In this document: positions 8,547-18,065 of the stretch, one piece after another
How the letters are laid out: each line of letters begins with the position of its first letter
Position numbering within the stretch: the first letter of the stretch is position 1
From: Ignavibacteria bacterium
GTDB lineage: Bacteria > Bacteroidota > Ignavibacteria > Tepidaquicellales > Tepidaquicellaceae
Assembly (NCBI GenBank): GCA_016783945.1
Contig: JADHVP010000016.1
Coordinates: forward strand, 1-42,231
Direction: 5' to 3'
Length of the DNA stretch: 42,231 bases
The notes under the pieces: model-generated
Seen by the model: only the letters and a program-made list of their open reading frames with translations
What the model was told of the DNA's origin: nothing
Database searches by the model: none
Made by a program: the position numbers and the translations under genes

Positions 8547-10439
8547 ATGATTAAAACTCCGACAAACTTTAAGTTAATACGTACTGGACAATTCCTTAAA
8601 AAGTTATCACCATTTCTAATCCTATTAATAATAATTTTTATTTTCAACGAATCCGTACTCGCCAGTTCATCTGCGGGTGGGAAGCATCACTTAATATCAA
8701 GCATTGGTATCAGCATCCTTGCTGCAATGATAATGGCTTTCTTTGGAAATTACATCAAACAGCCTTTACTTCTTTCTTATGTTCTCGCAGGTGTTTTGAT
8801 TGGACCGAAAATAGGTTTTGGTTTTGTGTCAAGTGCCGAAGATATTAAAGTCATCGCAGACATCGGTTTGATTCTCTTGCTCTTTATGATTGGTTTGGAA
8901 ATTGATATGAAAAAGCTTAAAAAAGCAGGGAAATCATTACTCGTTACGGGTTCTACCCAATTCGTTCTTTGTGTCAGCTTGGGTTTCGGATTTTTCTTTC
9001 TTTTAGGTTACACTTTCGGTGATGGAAATTACGATGTATTTTATTTAGCGGTTTGCTTGGGAATTAGCAGCACCGCTATTGTTGTAAAACTTCTTTATGA
9101 TAAATTTGAACTTGATACACTTGCTGGAAGACTTACACTGGGAGTTCTTGTGTTTCAGGACATCTGGGCAATTGTAATTCTGGCAATTCAACCTAATCTT
9201 GCTGATCCTGATTTCTTAAGCATACTATGGTCATTCACAAAAGGCGGAATACTCGTTCTAATAAGCCTTGCTATAAGTAAATACGTTTTAGGTAAAGTCT
9301 ACAAGAATGTTGCTAAGGTTCCGGAGCTAATATTAGCTGCATCTTTAGCATGGTGTTTTTTAATTTGCGGATTAGCTAATTACTTCGATCTATCGCTTGA
9401 AATGGGTGCTTTAATAGCGGGCATAGCTATTTCTCCATTTCCTTATAGCATCGATGTAATTGCCAAGATCGCTAACATAAGAAATTTTTTTCTGATGCTA
9501 TTTTTCGTTGGGCTTGGAATGATGATTCCAGACCCGACAAACAATCTTGGAATTCTTGCTATTGCCGGAATTGCATCCTTGTTTCTCATCGCTACAAGAT
9601 TCATATCAATATTTCCCGTCTTGCACGCATTTAAAAATGGAAATCGCGTGAGTTTATTAGTTCCAATCAATCTTTCACAGATAAGTGAATTCTCATTAGT
9701 AATTGCAGCTCTTGGTGTTTCATTGGGTCACATCGGAACGGATATTCTTTCAATTATAATTTTTGTATTCGCCATTACATCGATTATTTCAACATATATG
9801 ATGCAATTCAGCCACCCACTTCAGAAAGGTCTAAACAAAATAATAACGAAAATAGGAATTAAAGATATCTCTGAAGCTCCTACAGAACAGGTTTCCATTG
9901 AAAAAGATATTGCTATTCTTGGGTTCTTTCGTGAAGCAAGTTCTCTTATCAGAGAGATTGTCGACCATCAAAAAGATTTTGAAGATGAATTTAAATTTGA
10001 TATAAATTCAAAGAGCATTAAAGATAAGATTGTCGTCATCGATTTCAATCCGCATGTTCATCAAGAACTAAATAAAATAGGTATTAAAGCAATCTATGGC
10101 GATATCAGTAATATGGATACTCTTCAACATGCAGGAATAAATTGTGCTAAGCTGGTCATATCAACCATACCCGATTCGATATTAAAAGGAACGGATAATC
10201 TTCATTTAATTAAATTTATAAAAGTACTTTGTCCTAAAGCAAAAATTATAGTCACTGCAGAAAGCACATCACAAGCTTTAGAATTGTATAAAGAAGGTGC
10301 GGATTACGTTTTTCTCCCGCGAATATTAGCTTCTAAACAATTAATCCCGATTATAGAAAAACTGCTCAGTGAAAAAAGTGAGCAAATAAAGAATGAAGAA
10401 ATAAATAAACTAAAAGGAAGAGATGAGATAATAGACTGA
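8547..10439 (+). CDS. KefB-type cation:proton antiporter (CPA2) with C-terminal RCK/TrkA-N-like domain
   Basis: 630 residues. After a hydrophobic leader (about 22-40), some 11-12 membrane helices cover ~50-435 with CPA2 hallmarks: LSYVLAGVLIGP, ADIGLILLLFMIGLE, SSTAIVVKLL, FQDIWAIVIL and MGALIAGIAIS. The soluble part from ~449 resembles an RCK/TrkA-N domain: IVVIDFNPH, IYGDISNMDTLQHAGI, KIIVTAES and GADYVFLPR. The first Rossmann strand reads ILGFFREASSL, so the usual GxGxxG is missing and about 40 residues are inserted before the next strand. Regulation by NAD(H) as in KefC is therefore doubtful. Divergent from the PiT gene across 264 nt with no other gene. Confidence 0.87.
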   Translation: MIKTPTNFKLIRTGQFLKKLSPFLILLIIIFIFNESVLASSSAGGKHHLISSIGISILAAMIMAFFGNYIKQPLLLSYVLAGVLIGPKIGFGFVSSAEDIKVIADIGLILLLFMIGLEIDMKKLKKAGKSLLVTGSTQFVLCVSLGFGFFFLLGYTFGDGNYDVFYLAVCLGISSTAIVVKLLYDKFELDTLAGRLTLGVLVFQDIWAIVILAIQPNLADPDFLSILWSFTKGGILVLISLAISKYVLGKVYKNVAKVPELILAASLAWCFLICGLANYFDLSLEMGALIAGIAISPFPYSIDVIAKIANIRNFFLMLFFVGLGMMIPDPTNNLGILAIAGIASLFLIATRFISIFPVLHAFKNGNRVSLLVPINLSQISEFSLVIAALGVSLGHIGTDILSIIIFVFAITSIISTYMMQFSHPLQKGLNKIITKIGIKDISEAPTEQVSIEKDIAILGFFREASSLIREIVDHQKDFEDEFKFDINSKSIKDKIVVIDFNPHVHQELNKIGIKAIYGDISNMDTLQHAGINCAKLVISTIPDSILKGTDNLHLIKFIKVLCPKAKIIVTAESTSQALELYKEGADYVFLPRILASKQLIPIIEKLLSEKSEQIKNEEINKLKGRDEIID

Positions 10440-10534
10440 ATAATTAAAAAAAATTCAGCAGAAAATCACTTAGCCAAAAATTTAGATAAACTTGAAATAA
10501 CAAAAAGCAATGTCAGATACAAAGAGACCTGATA

Positions 10535-12154
10535 TTAAATTCTCTTCTCAAGTATCCTTATAACTCTCGCAGCACTCTTCTTTGCCCTATCAAGTATTAC
10601 TTCGCACTCATTTAGCATCGCTTTCTTATACTTCTTATCTTCTATTTGTGGTAAATTGATAAGAACATTTTTATGCGCTCCCCAAATTCCCGTTTCAAGG
10701 CTTTTAGCTCCTACCTCAAGATCGCTTTTTGAATTAACATTTCCAAACTTCGCCATCTGAAACATCCACTCCCAGCATGAATCCCCAATCCTCATAACAC
10801 TCATCGGAACATCAATCGCTTTTTTCAATCCTTCCTGCATTTTTTCATTTCTTATTATATTCTCTTCATCTGTATCCTGTGGCAATCGCATTGCTTCCAT
10901 ATAATCGTTGAACGCATTCGTATCAGCGTCTATCATTGGTATAAGCTCTTTCATTTTAAAGTGAAGAGGTGGGATAAAATTCCGCATTTTAGAATCAAGA
11001 TGTTCAAATTTCTTGTTGCCATAGCTCATCCAACCCATCATAGTTCCTAAAGCAACGCCGAGTGATGCAACCAATGCTGAGACACTTCCTCCACCCGGAG
11101 CGGAGGTTCTTGCCCCAACAAGTTCTATAAATTGCCTGACACTCAGAGAAGCAAGCGGTTCGTTCGCATCTTCTTTTATCATGTATTCGATAATCCTTTT
11201 CTCCGGGATAAATGGTGTTATCGAAGAAAGACCCAGTCGTTCAATTACCAGCCTTATCTTTTGCTTCTCATCGAGTATAAACAGATTTTCTTTTTCCATG
11301 TAATAATCTGCAGCCATTAACATTGCTTCAAGAGGGATCAAGCCGACAAGCTCACTACCGCAGGCTGCCACGTTCATTTCTTTTGCATCTTTAACACATT
11401 CTTCGAATGCAATGTGCGGCGGGGTAATTTTATAATTATCGAGATTCATCGAAACCTGTGCCATGTCGTATTCATCTACATACCATCCGATACCTTTCAA
11501 AGCTTTTAACCTGCCCGGTTCATCAGGACTTCTGCCCTGTTCACGCAAATTTAAAGCTATCCTGTGTGCCTGGTTTTTTGTCCCAAGAATATTAACGTTG
11601 TACGCAATCAGGAAAAACCGCGAACCTGTTGCAGTGTTTCCCGATTTAGGAATAAATTCTTGAGGTCCGAAGTCTGGTTTCCATTCCGGTTTGTGAATTT
11701 TATCCTTGATACCTTCGTATTCACCTGAGCGAATCTGCCTTAACATTTGCCTATCGGGATTGTTCGAGGCATATTCATACAAATAAATCGGAACTCCTAA
11801 TTCTTCCCCCGCTCTTTTCCCAAATCTCTTTGCACAATCTACACAATCCTCTGTCGTAACATTTGCCACCGGTACAAACGGACATACATCTACAGCACCC
11901 ATTCTTGGATGCTCACCTGAATGTTTTGTCATGTCAATCAATTCATAAGCGGTTTTTGCAAATTGAAATGCTCCTTCTACAACTGAATCCGGATCGCCGA
12001 CAAACGTAAAAACCGTTCTGTTCGTTGATTTCCCAGGGTCGACATCCAACAATGTCACTCCCTCAACGTTCTTAACAGCTTCCGCACATGCATTGATTAT
12101 ATTCTCATCTCTGCCTTCGGAGATGTTCGGCACACATTCTACTATTTTTCTCAT
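10535..12154 (-). CDS. ftcD: Bifunctional glutamate formiminotransferase / formiminotetrahydrofolate cyclodeaminase
   Basis: About 539 residues, the length of the two-domain enzyme known from vertebrates and some bacteria. The N-terminal transferase half shows VECVPNISEGRD, DPGKSTNRTVFTFVG, KHSGEHPRMGAVDVCPFVP and RGRSPDEPGRLKALKGIGW-type segments. A Pro-rich linker precedes the C-terminal cyclodeaminase domain with GARTSAPGGGSVSALVASLG and DADTNAFNDYM. It catalyses the last steps of histidine degradation: formimino transfer from N-formimino-glutamate to tetrahydrofolate, then release of ammonia. The ATG at 12154 gives the conserved MRKIVECVPN start; a TTG two codons upstream is less likely. 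No other hut gene is visible here. Confidence 0.93.
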   Translation of the reverse strand: MRKIVECVPNISEGRDENIINACAEAVKNVEGVTLLDVDPGKSTNRTVFTFVGDPDSVVEGAFQFAKTAYELIDMTKHSGEHPRMGAVDVCPFVPVANVTTEDCVDCAKRFGKRAGEELGVPIYLYEYASNNPDRQMLRQIRSGEYEGIKDKIHKPEWKPDFGPQEFIPKSGNTATGSRFFLIAYNVNILGTKNQAHRIALNLREQGRSPDEPGRLKALKGIGWYVDEYDMAQVSMNLDNYKITPPHIAFEECVKDAKEMNVAACGSELVGLIPLEAMLMAADYYMEKENLFILDEKQKIRLVIERLGLSSITPFIPEKRIIEYMIKEDANEPLASLSVRQFIELVGARTSAPGGGSVSALVASLGVALGTMMGWMSYGNKKFEHLDSKMRNFIPPLHFKMKELIPMIDADTNAFNDYMEAMRLPQDTDEENIIRNEKMQEGLKKAIDVPMSVMRIGDSCWEWMFQMAKFGNVNSKSDLEVGAKSLETGIWGAHKNVLINLPQIEDKKYKKAMLNECEVILDRAKKSAARVIRILEKRI

Positions 12155-12184
12155 AAACAAAAATTTTATTCTTAGTAAAAATAA

Positions 12185-12913
12185 TTAAATCTTTTTCTTA
12201 CATACAAAGTAAACACGGTCTGAATTTCCCGATACCCGTTTTGATTCTTCGGTCAATGCTTTTTTTATAATAAAATTCTTTCTCAGTTCATCTTTAATTC
12301 TTTTAATCAGAAAGGAGACCTCTTTGATGTTTTCAACATGCAACCTGTATTCATCATTCCGTATGTTTTCAAAAACTTTTAACTCCCAATCATACAGATT
12401 CTTACCCAGCTTCTTTACATCTATTACTAAATAATTCTCACTAAATTTTTCTACAAAGGAGGATAAATACGCTAAATTATCCAGCTTGCTTATAGTATTT
12501 ATGTCGAACAAGAAAATTCCCGATTGATTTAAATGTTTATAAACATTCCTGAATAACTTTTTCCACTCTGAGAATTTTGTTAAATGATTTATAGTATCGT
12601 AAACACAAATAACCGCATCGAACTTCTTATCTAACTTAAAATCTACAATGCTTTGTTTTGAAAAAGAAACATTGGGATTTTTTCTTCTGGCTATCTTAAG
12701 CATTTCCTCCGAAAGATCAACTCCGGATACATCATAATCTCTGCTGAGAACTTCGAGTATACCTCCCGTACCGCATCCAAGTTCTAATACGCTGGTAACG
12801 TTACTGCTATATTTATTAATTAAATCTTTCAGAAAGAACGCTGGCTCGAACGACCTGCCAATTACATCATCATAAAACTTTGCTATCCTGTCATAACTGT
12901 TTTGATTCTTCAA
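12185..12913 (-). CDS. Class I SAM-dependent methyltransferase
   Basis: 242 residues. Motif I is VLELGCGTGGILEVLS at ~41-56, followed by VSGVDLSEEMLKIARRK (acidic residue binding SAM ribose) and FDAVICVYDTINHL at motif IV. The fold is a Methyltransf_25/11 type; the substrate is unknown. The start is TTG at 12913: an upstream GAGGTG 7 nt away fits it, and no ATG is available before motif I. It lies 30 nt upstream of ftcD and 12 nt downstream of the HAD gene, so HAD-methyltransferase-ftcD may form one transcript. Confidence 0.83.
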   Translation of the reverse strand: MKNQNSYDRIAKFYDDVIGRSFEPAFFLKDLINKYSSNVTSVLELGCGTGGILEVLSRDYDVSGVDLSEEMLKIARRKNPNVSFSKQSIVDFKLDKKFDAVICVYDTINHLTKFSEWKKLFRNVYKHLNQSGIFLFDINTISKLDNLAYLSSFVEKFSENYLVIDVKKLGKNLYDWELKVFENIRNDEYRLHVENIKEVSFLIKRIKDELRKNFIIKKALTEESKRVSGNSDRVYFVCKKKI

Positions 12914-12925
12914 ACCAATACACCT

Positions 12926-13783
12926 CTACTTATTCAGGTTATCATAAAGAAGCTCTAAGAAGTGACACACACCATCTTCCTCGTTCGTATAGGGTGAAAT
13001 ATAATGAGCCTTATGTTTTAATTCTGCGACTGAATCCTTCAACGTAACGTTCAACCCGCCATAATCGAACAGTTCCCTGTCATTGTACCAGTCACCTATC
13101 ACCACCAATTCATCTTTCTTAATACCAAGATACTTTGCCAGCTTAGCCATCCCTGTTTTCTTCGTTGTCTTAGCCGGCATTATCTCAAGCTTGTGCAAAT
13201 TGTTTTGAGATTGTGAACGGAATCTGCTGACAATTATATGCCTGTGAGAAAAGAACCTCATTTTCCTTTCTACCTTCAATATGTTCTCCCTCTCGTTACC
13301 CACCATGAAGATATGGTTTGTTTCGTTTTTGTATTTATCATAAGAATCGACAAGCTTATAATCAACTCCAATTTGTCCAAGAAAATCTTGGAACACAGAA
13401 TTATCCTCCGTAAAGACTATATGGTCATTGTGACAGAGTGCTATCCTGACGTAATATTTTTCGGCAAGTTGAAGTGCTTTGTCTACTTTCTTCTCCTGAA
13501 TGAGCGAGCGGTGTAACAAATTCTTCCCATCCACATCCTGTATTAATGCACCGTTCAAAGTAATTATCGGGATTTCAATTCCAAGCTCTCTTGCAAGCGG
13601 TACTATTGATGAATGGATTCTCTGCGTAGCCAATGTAAACAATATATTTTTTCCCATCAGCTTATGAACCATCTCACGGCATTCGGCAGGCAGCTCATAT
13701 TCTTTATTAAGAAGTGTCCCGTCTACATCCGATACGATTAACTTTACTTTTTTTAACCTTCTCTTAAACTCGTTTAATTCCAT
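12926..13783 (-). CDS. HAD superfamily phosphatase, Cof-type (subfamily IIB)
   Basis: 285 residues from the ATG at 13783. Motif I is VSDVDGTLLNKEYELP with the nucleophile Asp, motif II LATQR, the Lys region KTTKKTGMAKLAKYLG, and motif III VIGDWYNDRELFDYGG. The cap between them is of the C2B Cof type. These enzymes dephosphorylate sugar phosphates or cofactors; the substrate cannot be told. An in-frame TTG at 13807 would add 8 residues, but its sequence lies in a small dispersed hairpin repeat (13792-13805), so I prefer the ATG. Confidence 0.85.
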   Translation of the reverse strand: MELNEFKRRLKKVKLIVSDVDGTLLNKEYELPAECREMVHKLMGKNILFTLATQRIHSSIVPLARELGIEIPIITLNGALIQDVDGKNLLHRSLIQEKKVDKALQLAEKYYVRIALCHNDHIVFTEDNSVFQDFLGQIGVDYKLVDSYDKYKNETNHIFMVGNERENILKVERKMRFFSHRHIIVSRFRSQSQNNLHKLEIMPAKTTKKTGMAKLAKYLGIKKDELVVIGDWYNDRELFDYGGLNVTLKDSVAELKHKAHYISPYTNEEDGVCHFLELLYDNLNK

Positions 13784-13791
13784 AGGCAACC

Positions 13792-13805
13792 GTCCCAGCA
13801 GGGAC
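13792..13805. repeat. GTCCC-AGCA-GGGAC hairpin, copy of a dispersed repeat
   Basis: Perfect 5-bp arms with a 4-nt loop, just upstream of the HAD start. It has the same 5-4-5 design as the three hairpins at 41229-41328, so I treat it as a member of the same dispersed family. It could also affect the leader of the HAD mRNA. Confidence 0.55.
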
Positions 13806-13951
13806 AAGGCTTATTATTTACAAAATTACCAAATATCTTTTACCGTCCCCTTTGTGCTATAAGATATTATTGTTAGAAAGGAAATTATATAATTTAATAA
13901 CTTTTTGAAACTCATATAGATTTTCGAAATAAATAAGATAACGTTCCCATT

Positions 13952-14008
13952 AGTGTGTAAATTTACTCGGAGGCTCTCTTTTTTTCACCACTTTCTTTTT
14001 TACACACT
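13952..14008. repeat. Inverted repeat in intergenic region
   Basis: AGTGTGTAAA at 13952-13961 is the exact complement of TTTACACACT at 13999-14008, with a 37-nt pyrimidine-rich loop, inside a 307-nt gap between two minus-strand genes. A T-run follows on the plus strand, but no plus-strand gene precedes it, so a terminator role is not supported. The remainder of 13806-14090 shows nothing else I can name. Confidence 0.4.
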
Positions 14009-14090
14009 TTTTTAAACGCTATTATAGATGTGTAGTTAGCTGTTTGATTTTAATCGAAAAGAGTAAAGATAAATTTTAAAAGTGAATATT

Positions 14091-15908
14091 TTACATTTTC
14101 CTTTTCATTCTAACAGGAACATTTATCTCAACACGTGTACCTTTACCGGGTTTTCCTGATATTTTAATTTTTCCCTTATGTTCGAGAACTCTTTCTTTAA
14201 TATTTAATAATCCAAATGATTCTGAATCATTCACCTGTTTATCTGTTATCCCAATCCCATCATCCGTAATTTCCATACTTATATTGCCATTAATCATTTT
14301 TATACTGATTGTAACTTCCTTTGCTTTTGCATGTTTCTTTACATTATCGAGAACCTCTTGCAATATTCTAAACAAAGATACAGAAAGATCCTTGTTTAAA
14401 TCAATGTTTTCTGGTTCAAATGTAGTCTTACATAATATTCCAGTACGTTCTTTGAACTCTTCAACGTACCATTCAATCGTTGGAATCAAACCCAAAAAAT
14501 CTAAATGTGAAGGTCGTATTTCATGTGATTCTTTTTGTAATTCTTGTAATGTAATATCAATTAAACCATACATGGATTTAATTTTTTGTTTTTCTTTTCT
14601 CAGTTTATTTGGCAGACTTTTTTCAAAAGAGTTGAGCTCTATCATTAAAGCAGCTAAGTTCTGAGAAAGATTTTCATATAATCCTGTTGTTATTTTTAAT
14701 CTTTCTATTTCCCTCACATTCTGCAAATAATGACCAAGTTTTCTTAATTGCTCACGTGATTTTTTAATTTCATTCTCCGTTTTTTTGCGTTCGTTTATTT
14801 GCTTTCTTAATTCAACATTCTTTAAACGATAAATCTCTGCTTCTTTTTCTTTTTTTGTTGTTTCATATTTAGTCTGCATTTCGGCGATTTGCTTACTCTT
14901 TTGTTCATTGAATATTTCTTTCTCAAGGTCAGCTAAATTTTTGTAATGATGCAAAGCTTTTTCGAATTCATCCTGTGCTTCATATAATTCTGATAACGCT
15001 TTTACAGCTTCAATTTCTGTTTCTTTTGCCCCGATCTCTTTTGCCAGCTTCAAACTTTTTTGAATATATTCATACGCTAAATCATATTGCTTAAGTTTGG
15101 TTTGAATTCTTCCAAGACTATTGCACGAGATTGATATGCCGTATTTATCAGGAATATCTTCAAAGGTTTTTAATGCTTTAAGGAAATATTCTATTGCTTT
15201 ATCATCAAAACCTTGCTCATTATAAATATTTCCTACATTTATGTAAGAGATTGCAGCGGATTGTTTATCCCCAATTTCTTCTTTGATTTTTAATGCTTTT
15301 AATAGATATTCCAATGCAAGCTCTCTGTTATTCTGCTTCTCATAAATAACTCCAATATTATTATAGGAAACAGCAAGATCCTTTTTATCTTTAATTTTTT
15401 CTCTGATTTTAACTGCCTTAAAATGGTTTTCCAGTGCTTTGTTGTAGCTTAATTGCTTTTCATAAACAATACCGATATTATTATAAGATACAGCAATGTT
15501 TTGCTTATCCTTCAATTCTTCATTAATTCTTAATGCTTCAAAATAATATCTTAATGCCTGGTCGTAGTTCCCTTGTATCTCATAAACAGCTCCAATATTA
15601 TTGTGAGAAGATGCGATACTATGTTTGTCACCGACTTCATTAAAGATTATCAAAGCTTTTAGATAAGCATACATTGCTTTTTTGTAATCACCCCTTCGGT
15701 GATACGATATACCAATAATATTATTACTTCTGGCAATTCCTTTTTTATAATTTACTTTTTTTGCTAATGCAAGTGCTTTCTTTGCATATTTTTCCGCTTT
15801 CTCAGGCTCAGAATTATTGAATGTAAGAGCTAAATCATTCATTGCCTTTACTTTTTCTTCACCAGATACTTTTTTTATTTTTCCCTCGAGGTCTTTAATA
15901 TTGTTCAT
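14091..15908 (-). CDS. TPR histidine kinase-like protein (HisKA_3/HATPase_c) lacking the phospho-acceptor His
   Basis: 605 residues, no signal peptide or membrane segment. Residues ~20-330 are about eight tetratricopeptide repeats with a 40-residue period (SYNNIGIVYEKQ-type units). A coiled coil follows at ~330-395. The dimerisation region reads EIERLKITTGLYENLSQNL: against the HisKA_3 pattern R-I-A-R-E-L-H-D-x-L-G-Q, the His position is Tyr411. The ATPase domain is intact: QEVLDNVKKHA (N522), DDGIGI (D550, G551, G553), and GLLNIKERV plus GKGTRVEI at the end. It resembles NarL/NreB-type kinases with TPR sensors, but as drawn cannot autophosphorylate at the usual site. No response regulator adjoins it. 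Confidence 0.85.
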   Translation of the reverse strand: MNNIKDLEGKIKKVSGEEKVKAMNDLALTFNNSEPEKAEKYAKKALALAKKVNYKKGIARSNNIIGISYHRRGDYKKAMYAYLKALIIFNEVGDKHSIASSHNNIGAVYEIQGNYDQALRYYFEALRINEELKDKQNIAVSYNNIGIVYEKQLSYNKALENHFKAVKIREKIKDKKDLAVSYNNIGVIYEKQNNRELALEYLLKALKIKEEIGDKQSAAISYINVGNIYNEQGFDDKAIEYFLKALKTFEDIPDKYGISISCNSLGRIQTKLKQYDLAYEYIQKSLKLAKEIGAKETEIEAVKALSELYEAQDEFEKALHHYKNLADLEKEIFNEQKSKQIAEMQTKYETTKKEKEAEIYRLKNVELRKQINERKKTENEIKKSREQLRKLGHYLQNVREIERLKITTGLYENLSQNLAALMIELNSFEKSLPNKLRKEKQKIKSMYGLIDITLQELQKESHEIRPSHLDFLGLIPTIEWYVEEFKERTGILCKTTFEPENIDLNKDLSVSLFRILQEVLDNVKKHAKAKEVTISIKMINGNISMEITDDGIGITDKQVNDSESFGLLNIKERVLEHKGKIKISGKPGKGTRVEINVPVRMKRKM

Positions 15909-16315
15909 ATTTTTTTCTATCAGCAGTTCTAAAACTATTTTAATTTTATCTTAGATATTTCTGGAATTATACTCTATCCATACTTTAAATAACACATGAA
16001 GAATTAAAACATACTTTGTTTTCTGTTGTTGGCGATATACTCTTTATATTATAATTTACAGGCAAGATGTATCAAATCAAAATGATTATTTTGCCTGACA
16101 TAATATTCGACTAAATAATCCAAATAAAGTAACACTAAGATACAAAATTTTCCTTTTAAATGGTATAAGACTAATGCTCAAAACTATATAGGGTTTTGTC
16201 CTACAAGATATTTCATATTAAGAATAGAAAACTTACTAAAATAAATTTGAAAAAATGGTAAGAAATATCAAATGTTTTTTTAGAAAAGAAAGAAAAGAGG
16301 ATTGTCTAACATTAG
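15909..16315. other. Gene-free stretch upstream of the TPR kinase-like gene
   Basis: About 400 AT-rich nt between the kinase-like gene start and the tRNA 3' end. No ORF with family resemblance and no convincing repeat was seen. It presumably contains the kinase gene promoter and the tRNA downstream region. Confidence 0.5.
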
Positions 16316-16389
16316 TCGGGGTGAGTGGACTCGAACCACCGGCCTCACGCCCCCCAGACGTGCGATCTAACCAACTGATCTACACCCCG
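16316..16389 (-). tRNA. tRNA-Pro (anticodon GGG)
   Basis: 74 nt cloverleaf on the minus strand. Acceptor stem CGGGGTG pairs perfectly with CACCCCG, discriminator A. D stem GATC/GATC, anticodon stem CACGT/GCGTG with loop CTGGGGG giving anticodon GGG, and T arm with TTCGAGT loop. The 3' CCA is not encoded (ACT follows). GGG reads CCC and CCU proline codons. Confidence 0.93.
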
Positions 16390-16454
16390 AATAATTTTTA
16401 TTTTAAAAAATAACTATCTAAAACTTTTTCTTCAAATCAATACTGAAATGTTAA

Positions 16455-16919
16455 TCAATCTATTTTCACAACTTTTATTTGAGACATTTCAGAATAATCA
16501 CTATGTGTGATTCCTTCTATCAAGAACATTTCAAAGAACAATGGTATTAAACCATTATTCTGCTGATATACATAATCTACATTGTTAACCGTATAACTAT
16601 AAAAAGAAGTGCTGCGGATACTATCACGCCCATGTAATCCATACCAAAGAGAATCATTAAATGCAATCCCGGATCTGGCTAAGTTATTCAAAGTATTACT
16701 ATGTGTTGTGCGGTAATAAAAACTAACCTTGATAGTATGCAAAGATGGATCAGTAAAATTGATAAGATCATATTCTCTATGAAAACCATTAACGATTGAA
16801 TCGTTCATATCACATTTTATACTTCCTATACTCAATATAACATTTTCTTTCTCTGTTTCTGTAGTATCACATGAAAATAAAGTTAACGTTAGTATTAGTA
16901 ATATAAGAATTTGTTTCAT
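16455..16919 (-). CDS. Hypothetical lipoprotein
   Basis: 154 residues with a lipoprotein signal: MKQILILLILTLTLFSCDTT, with a lipobox ending LFSC (Cys17). The mature part is rich in beta-type segments (IKVSFYYRTTHS, YSYTVNNVDYVYQQNN) and has no family I recognise. It stands alone downstream of the tRNA on the same strand, in a run of small envelope proteins. Confidence 0.65.
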   Translation of the reverse strand: MKQILILLILTLTLFSCDTTETEKENVILSIGSIKCDMNDSIVNGFHREYDLINFTDPSLHTIKVSFYYRTTHSNTLNNLARSGIAFNDSLWYGLHGRDSIRSTSFYSYTVNNVDYVYQQNNGLIPLFFEMFLIEGITHSDYSEMSQIKVVKID

Positions 16920-17085
16920 AAACTAAGTTTATATTATTTAGAATTATTAATCGAACAGTCTCTAACTTTGCTAACTATAAAAAACCTATTAGCGTTTCTA
17001 TTTACTTACTGTAAATTAACTTATACAAGTTCAAAAACTATTACAATTCAATAAATTTTAAGCAATTAAGAATATTTTATCACAC

Positions 17086-17499
17086 TCAATACACTCCAAA
17101 CGGTATAGAAGATGTTAACAATTCTTCTTTGTCTTCTCTGTAAACAATTATTCTGTAACCAGAGCCTTTCTTTATATTTAAATATCCCCAAAAATCTGTA
17201 TCCTCAGTTCTATCGAGAATTGTTATAACTTCATCCACTAACTCTCTCCCTTTATGTAACCTAACACAAAAAGTGTAATAGTCAACCGAACCTACTAAAT
17301 CAAACTTATAATACACTCTGTAATAATTGGTATCAATACTCTCGTTCAATTCTGATGTAGTTTTAAACTCATCTATTTCTTCATAGTATTTATACTTATC
17401 ATTTTTATATGCTTCGTAATTTTCATACAGTGTTACTTTTTGAGCAAAGACGTTTGAACAAATAATTACGAATGTAATAATTAATATTAATACTCTCAT
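17086..17499 (-). CDS. Hypothetical secreted protein
   Basis: 137 residues. Residues 1-19 form a signal peptide with a likely cleavage after NVFA (MRVLILIITFVIICSNVFAQ). The mature part is charged and aromatic, about 118 residues (YENYEAYKNDKYKYYEEIDE; later GSGYRIIVYREDKEELL); I recognise no family. It probably acts in the periplasm or is exported. Confidence 0.6.
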   Translation of the reverse strand: MRVLILIITFVIICSNVFAQKVTLYENYEAYKNDKYKYYEEIDEFKTTSELNESIDTNYYRVYYKFDLVGSVDYYTFCVRLHKGRELVDEVITILDRTEDTDFWGYLNIKKGSGYRIIVYREDKEELLTSSIPFGVY

Positions 17500-17551
17500 T
17501 TGTAAACTCCTTGTTATTAAAAAGAATTAAAAAAAATCGTCTTTTGTTTCG

Positions 17552-18007
17552 TCAATTATTTTGAATAGTATGGATAACAATATATCTAGCACAATAAACC
17601 ATACACAACATTCCAAGCAGAGTCCAAATCACGTTTAAGTACAAATCAAATCCTACTATCGGAGAACCTACAACATTAAAACCAATAAAAAGAAAAATCA
17701 TAGCATAGAGATTTATCGCAAAACCTGTAAACACCAATAGGTGTCCCAGGGCTTTGTTTCCCCAAATAAGTAACATACCACCAATAAATAATGAAGGTCC
17801 CGCAATAATTGTGTCAGACCAAACATAACCCCAATCAAATAATCCCATAGGTAACTTAAGCATTTCTGCTTCCGCTTCCTCAGGAGTAAAAAGCTTTCCG
17901 GTTTGCATTATAAAAAACATTAATCCTGTGAAGATCGAAAAAATTGAAACCAGGATCAAAACGGGTGAATATTTCTTTATATTAGAGATGCTATTGTTGT
18001 TTTCCAT
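17552..18007 (-). CDS. Hypothetical membrane protein, four predicted helices
   Basis: 151 residues with four hydrophobic segments (about 15-35, 63-83, 87-107 and 119-140), separated by short charged loops, including EEAEAEMLKLPMG between the first two. No catalytic motif or known family was recognised. It is 52 nt upstream of the secreted-protein gene on the same strand and may be co-transcribed with it. Confidence 0.6.
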   Translation of the reverse strand: MENNNSISNIKKYSPVLILVSIFSIFTGLMFFIMQTGKLFTPEEAEAEMLKLPMGLFDWGYVWSDTIIAGPSLFIGGMLLIWGNKALGHLLVFTGFAINLYAMIFLFIGFNVVGSPIVGFDLYLNVIWTLLGMLCMVYCARYIVIHTIQNN

Positions 18008-18065
18008 TTTCTTAAAAGCTATAATGAATTACTTAAAAAGCCTACTCAATTAGTAATCCGTAAAA

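Noticed and set aside
13952-14008. Intrinsic terminator
   Set aside because: The T-run lies on the plus strand while both neighbours are on the minus strand, and the loop is 37 nt.
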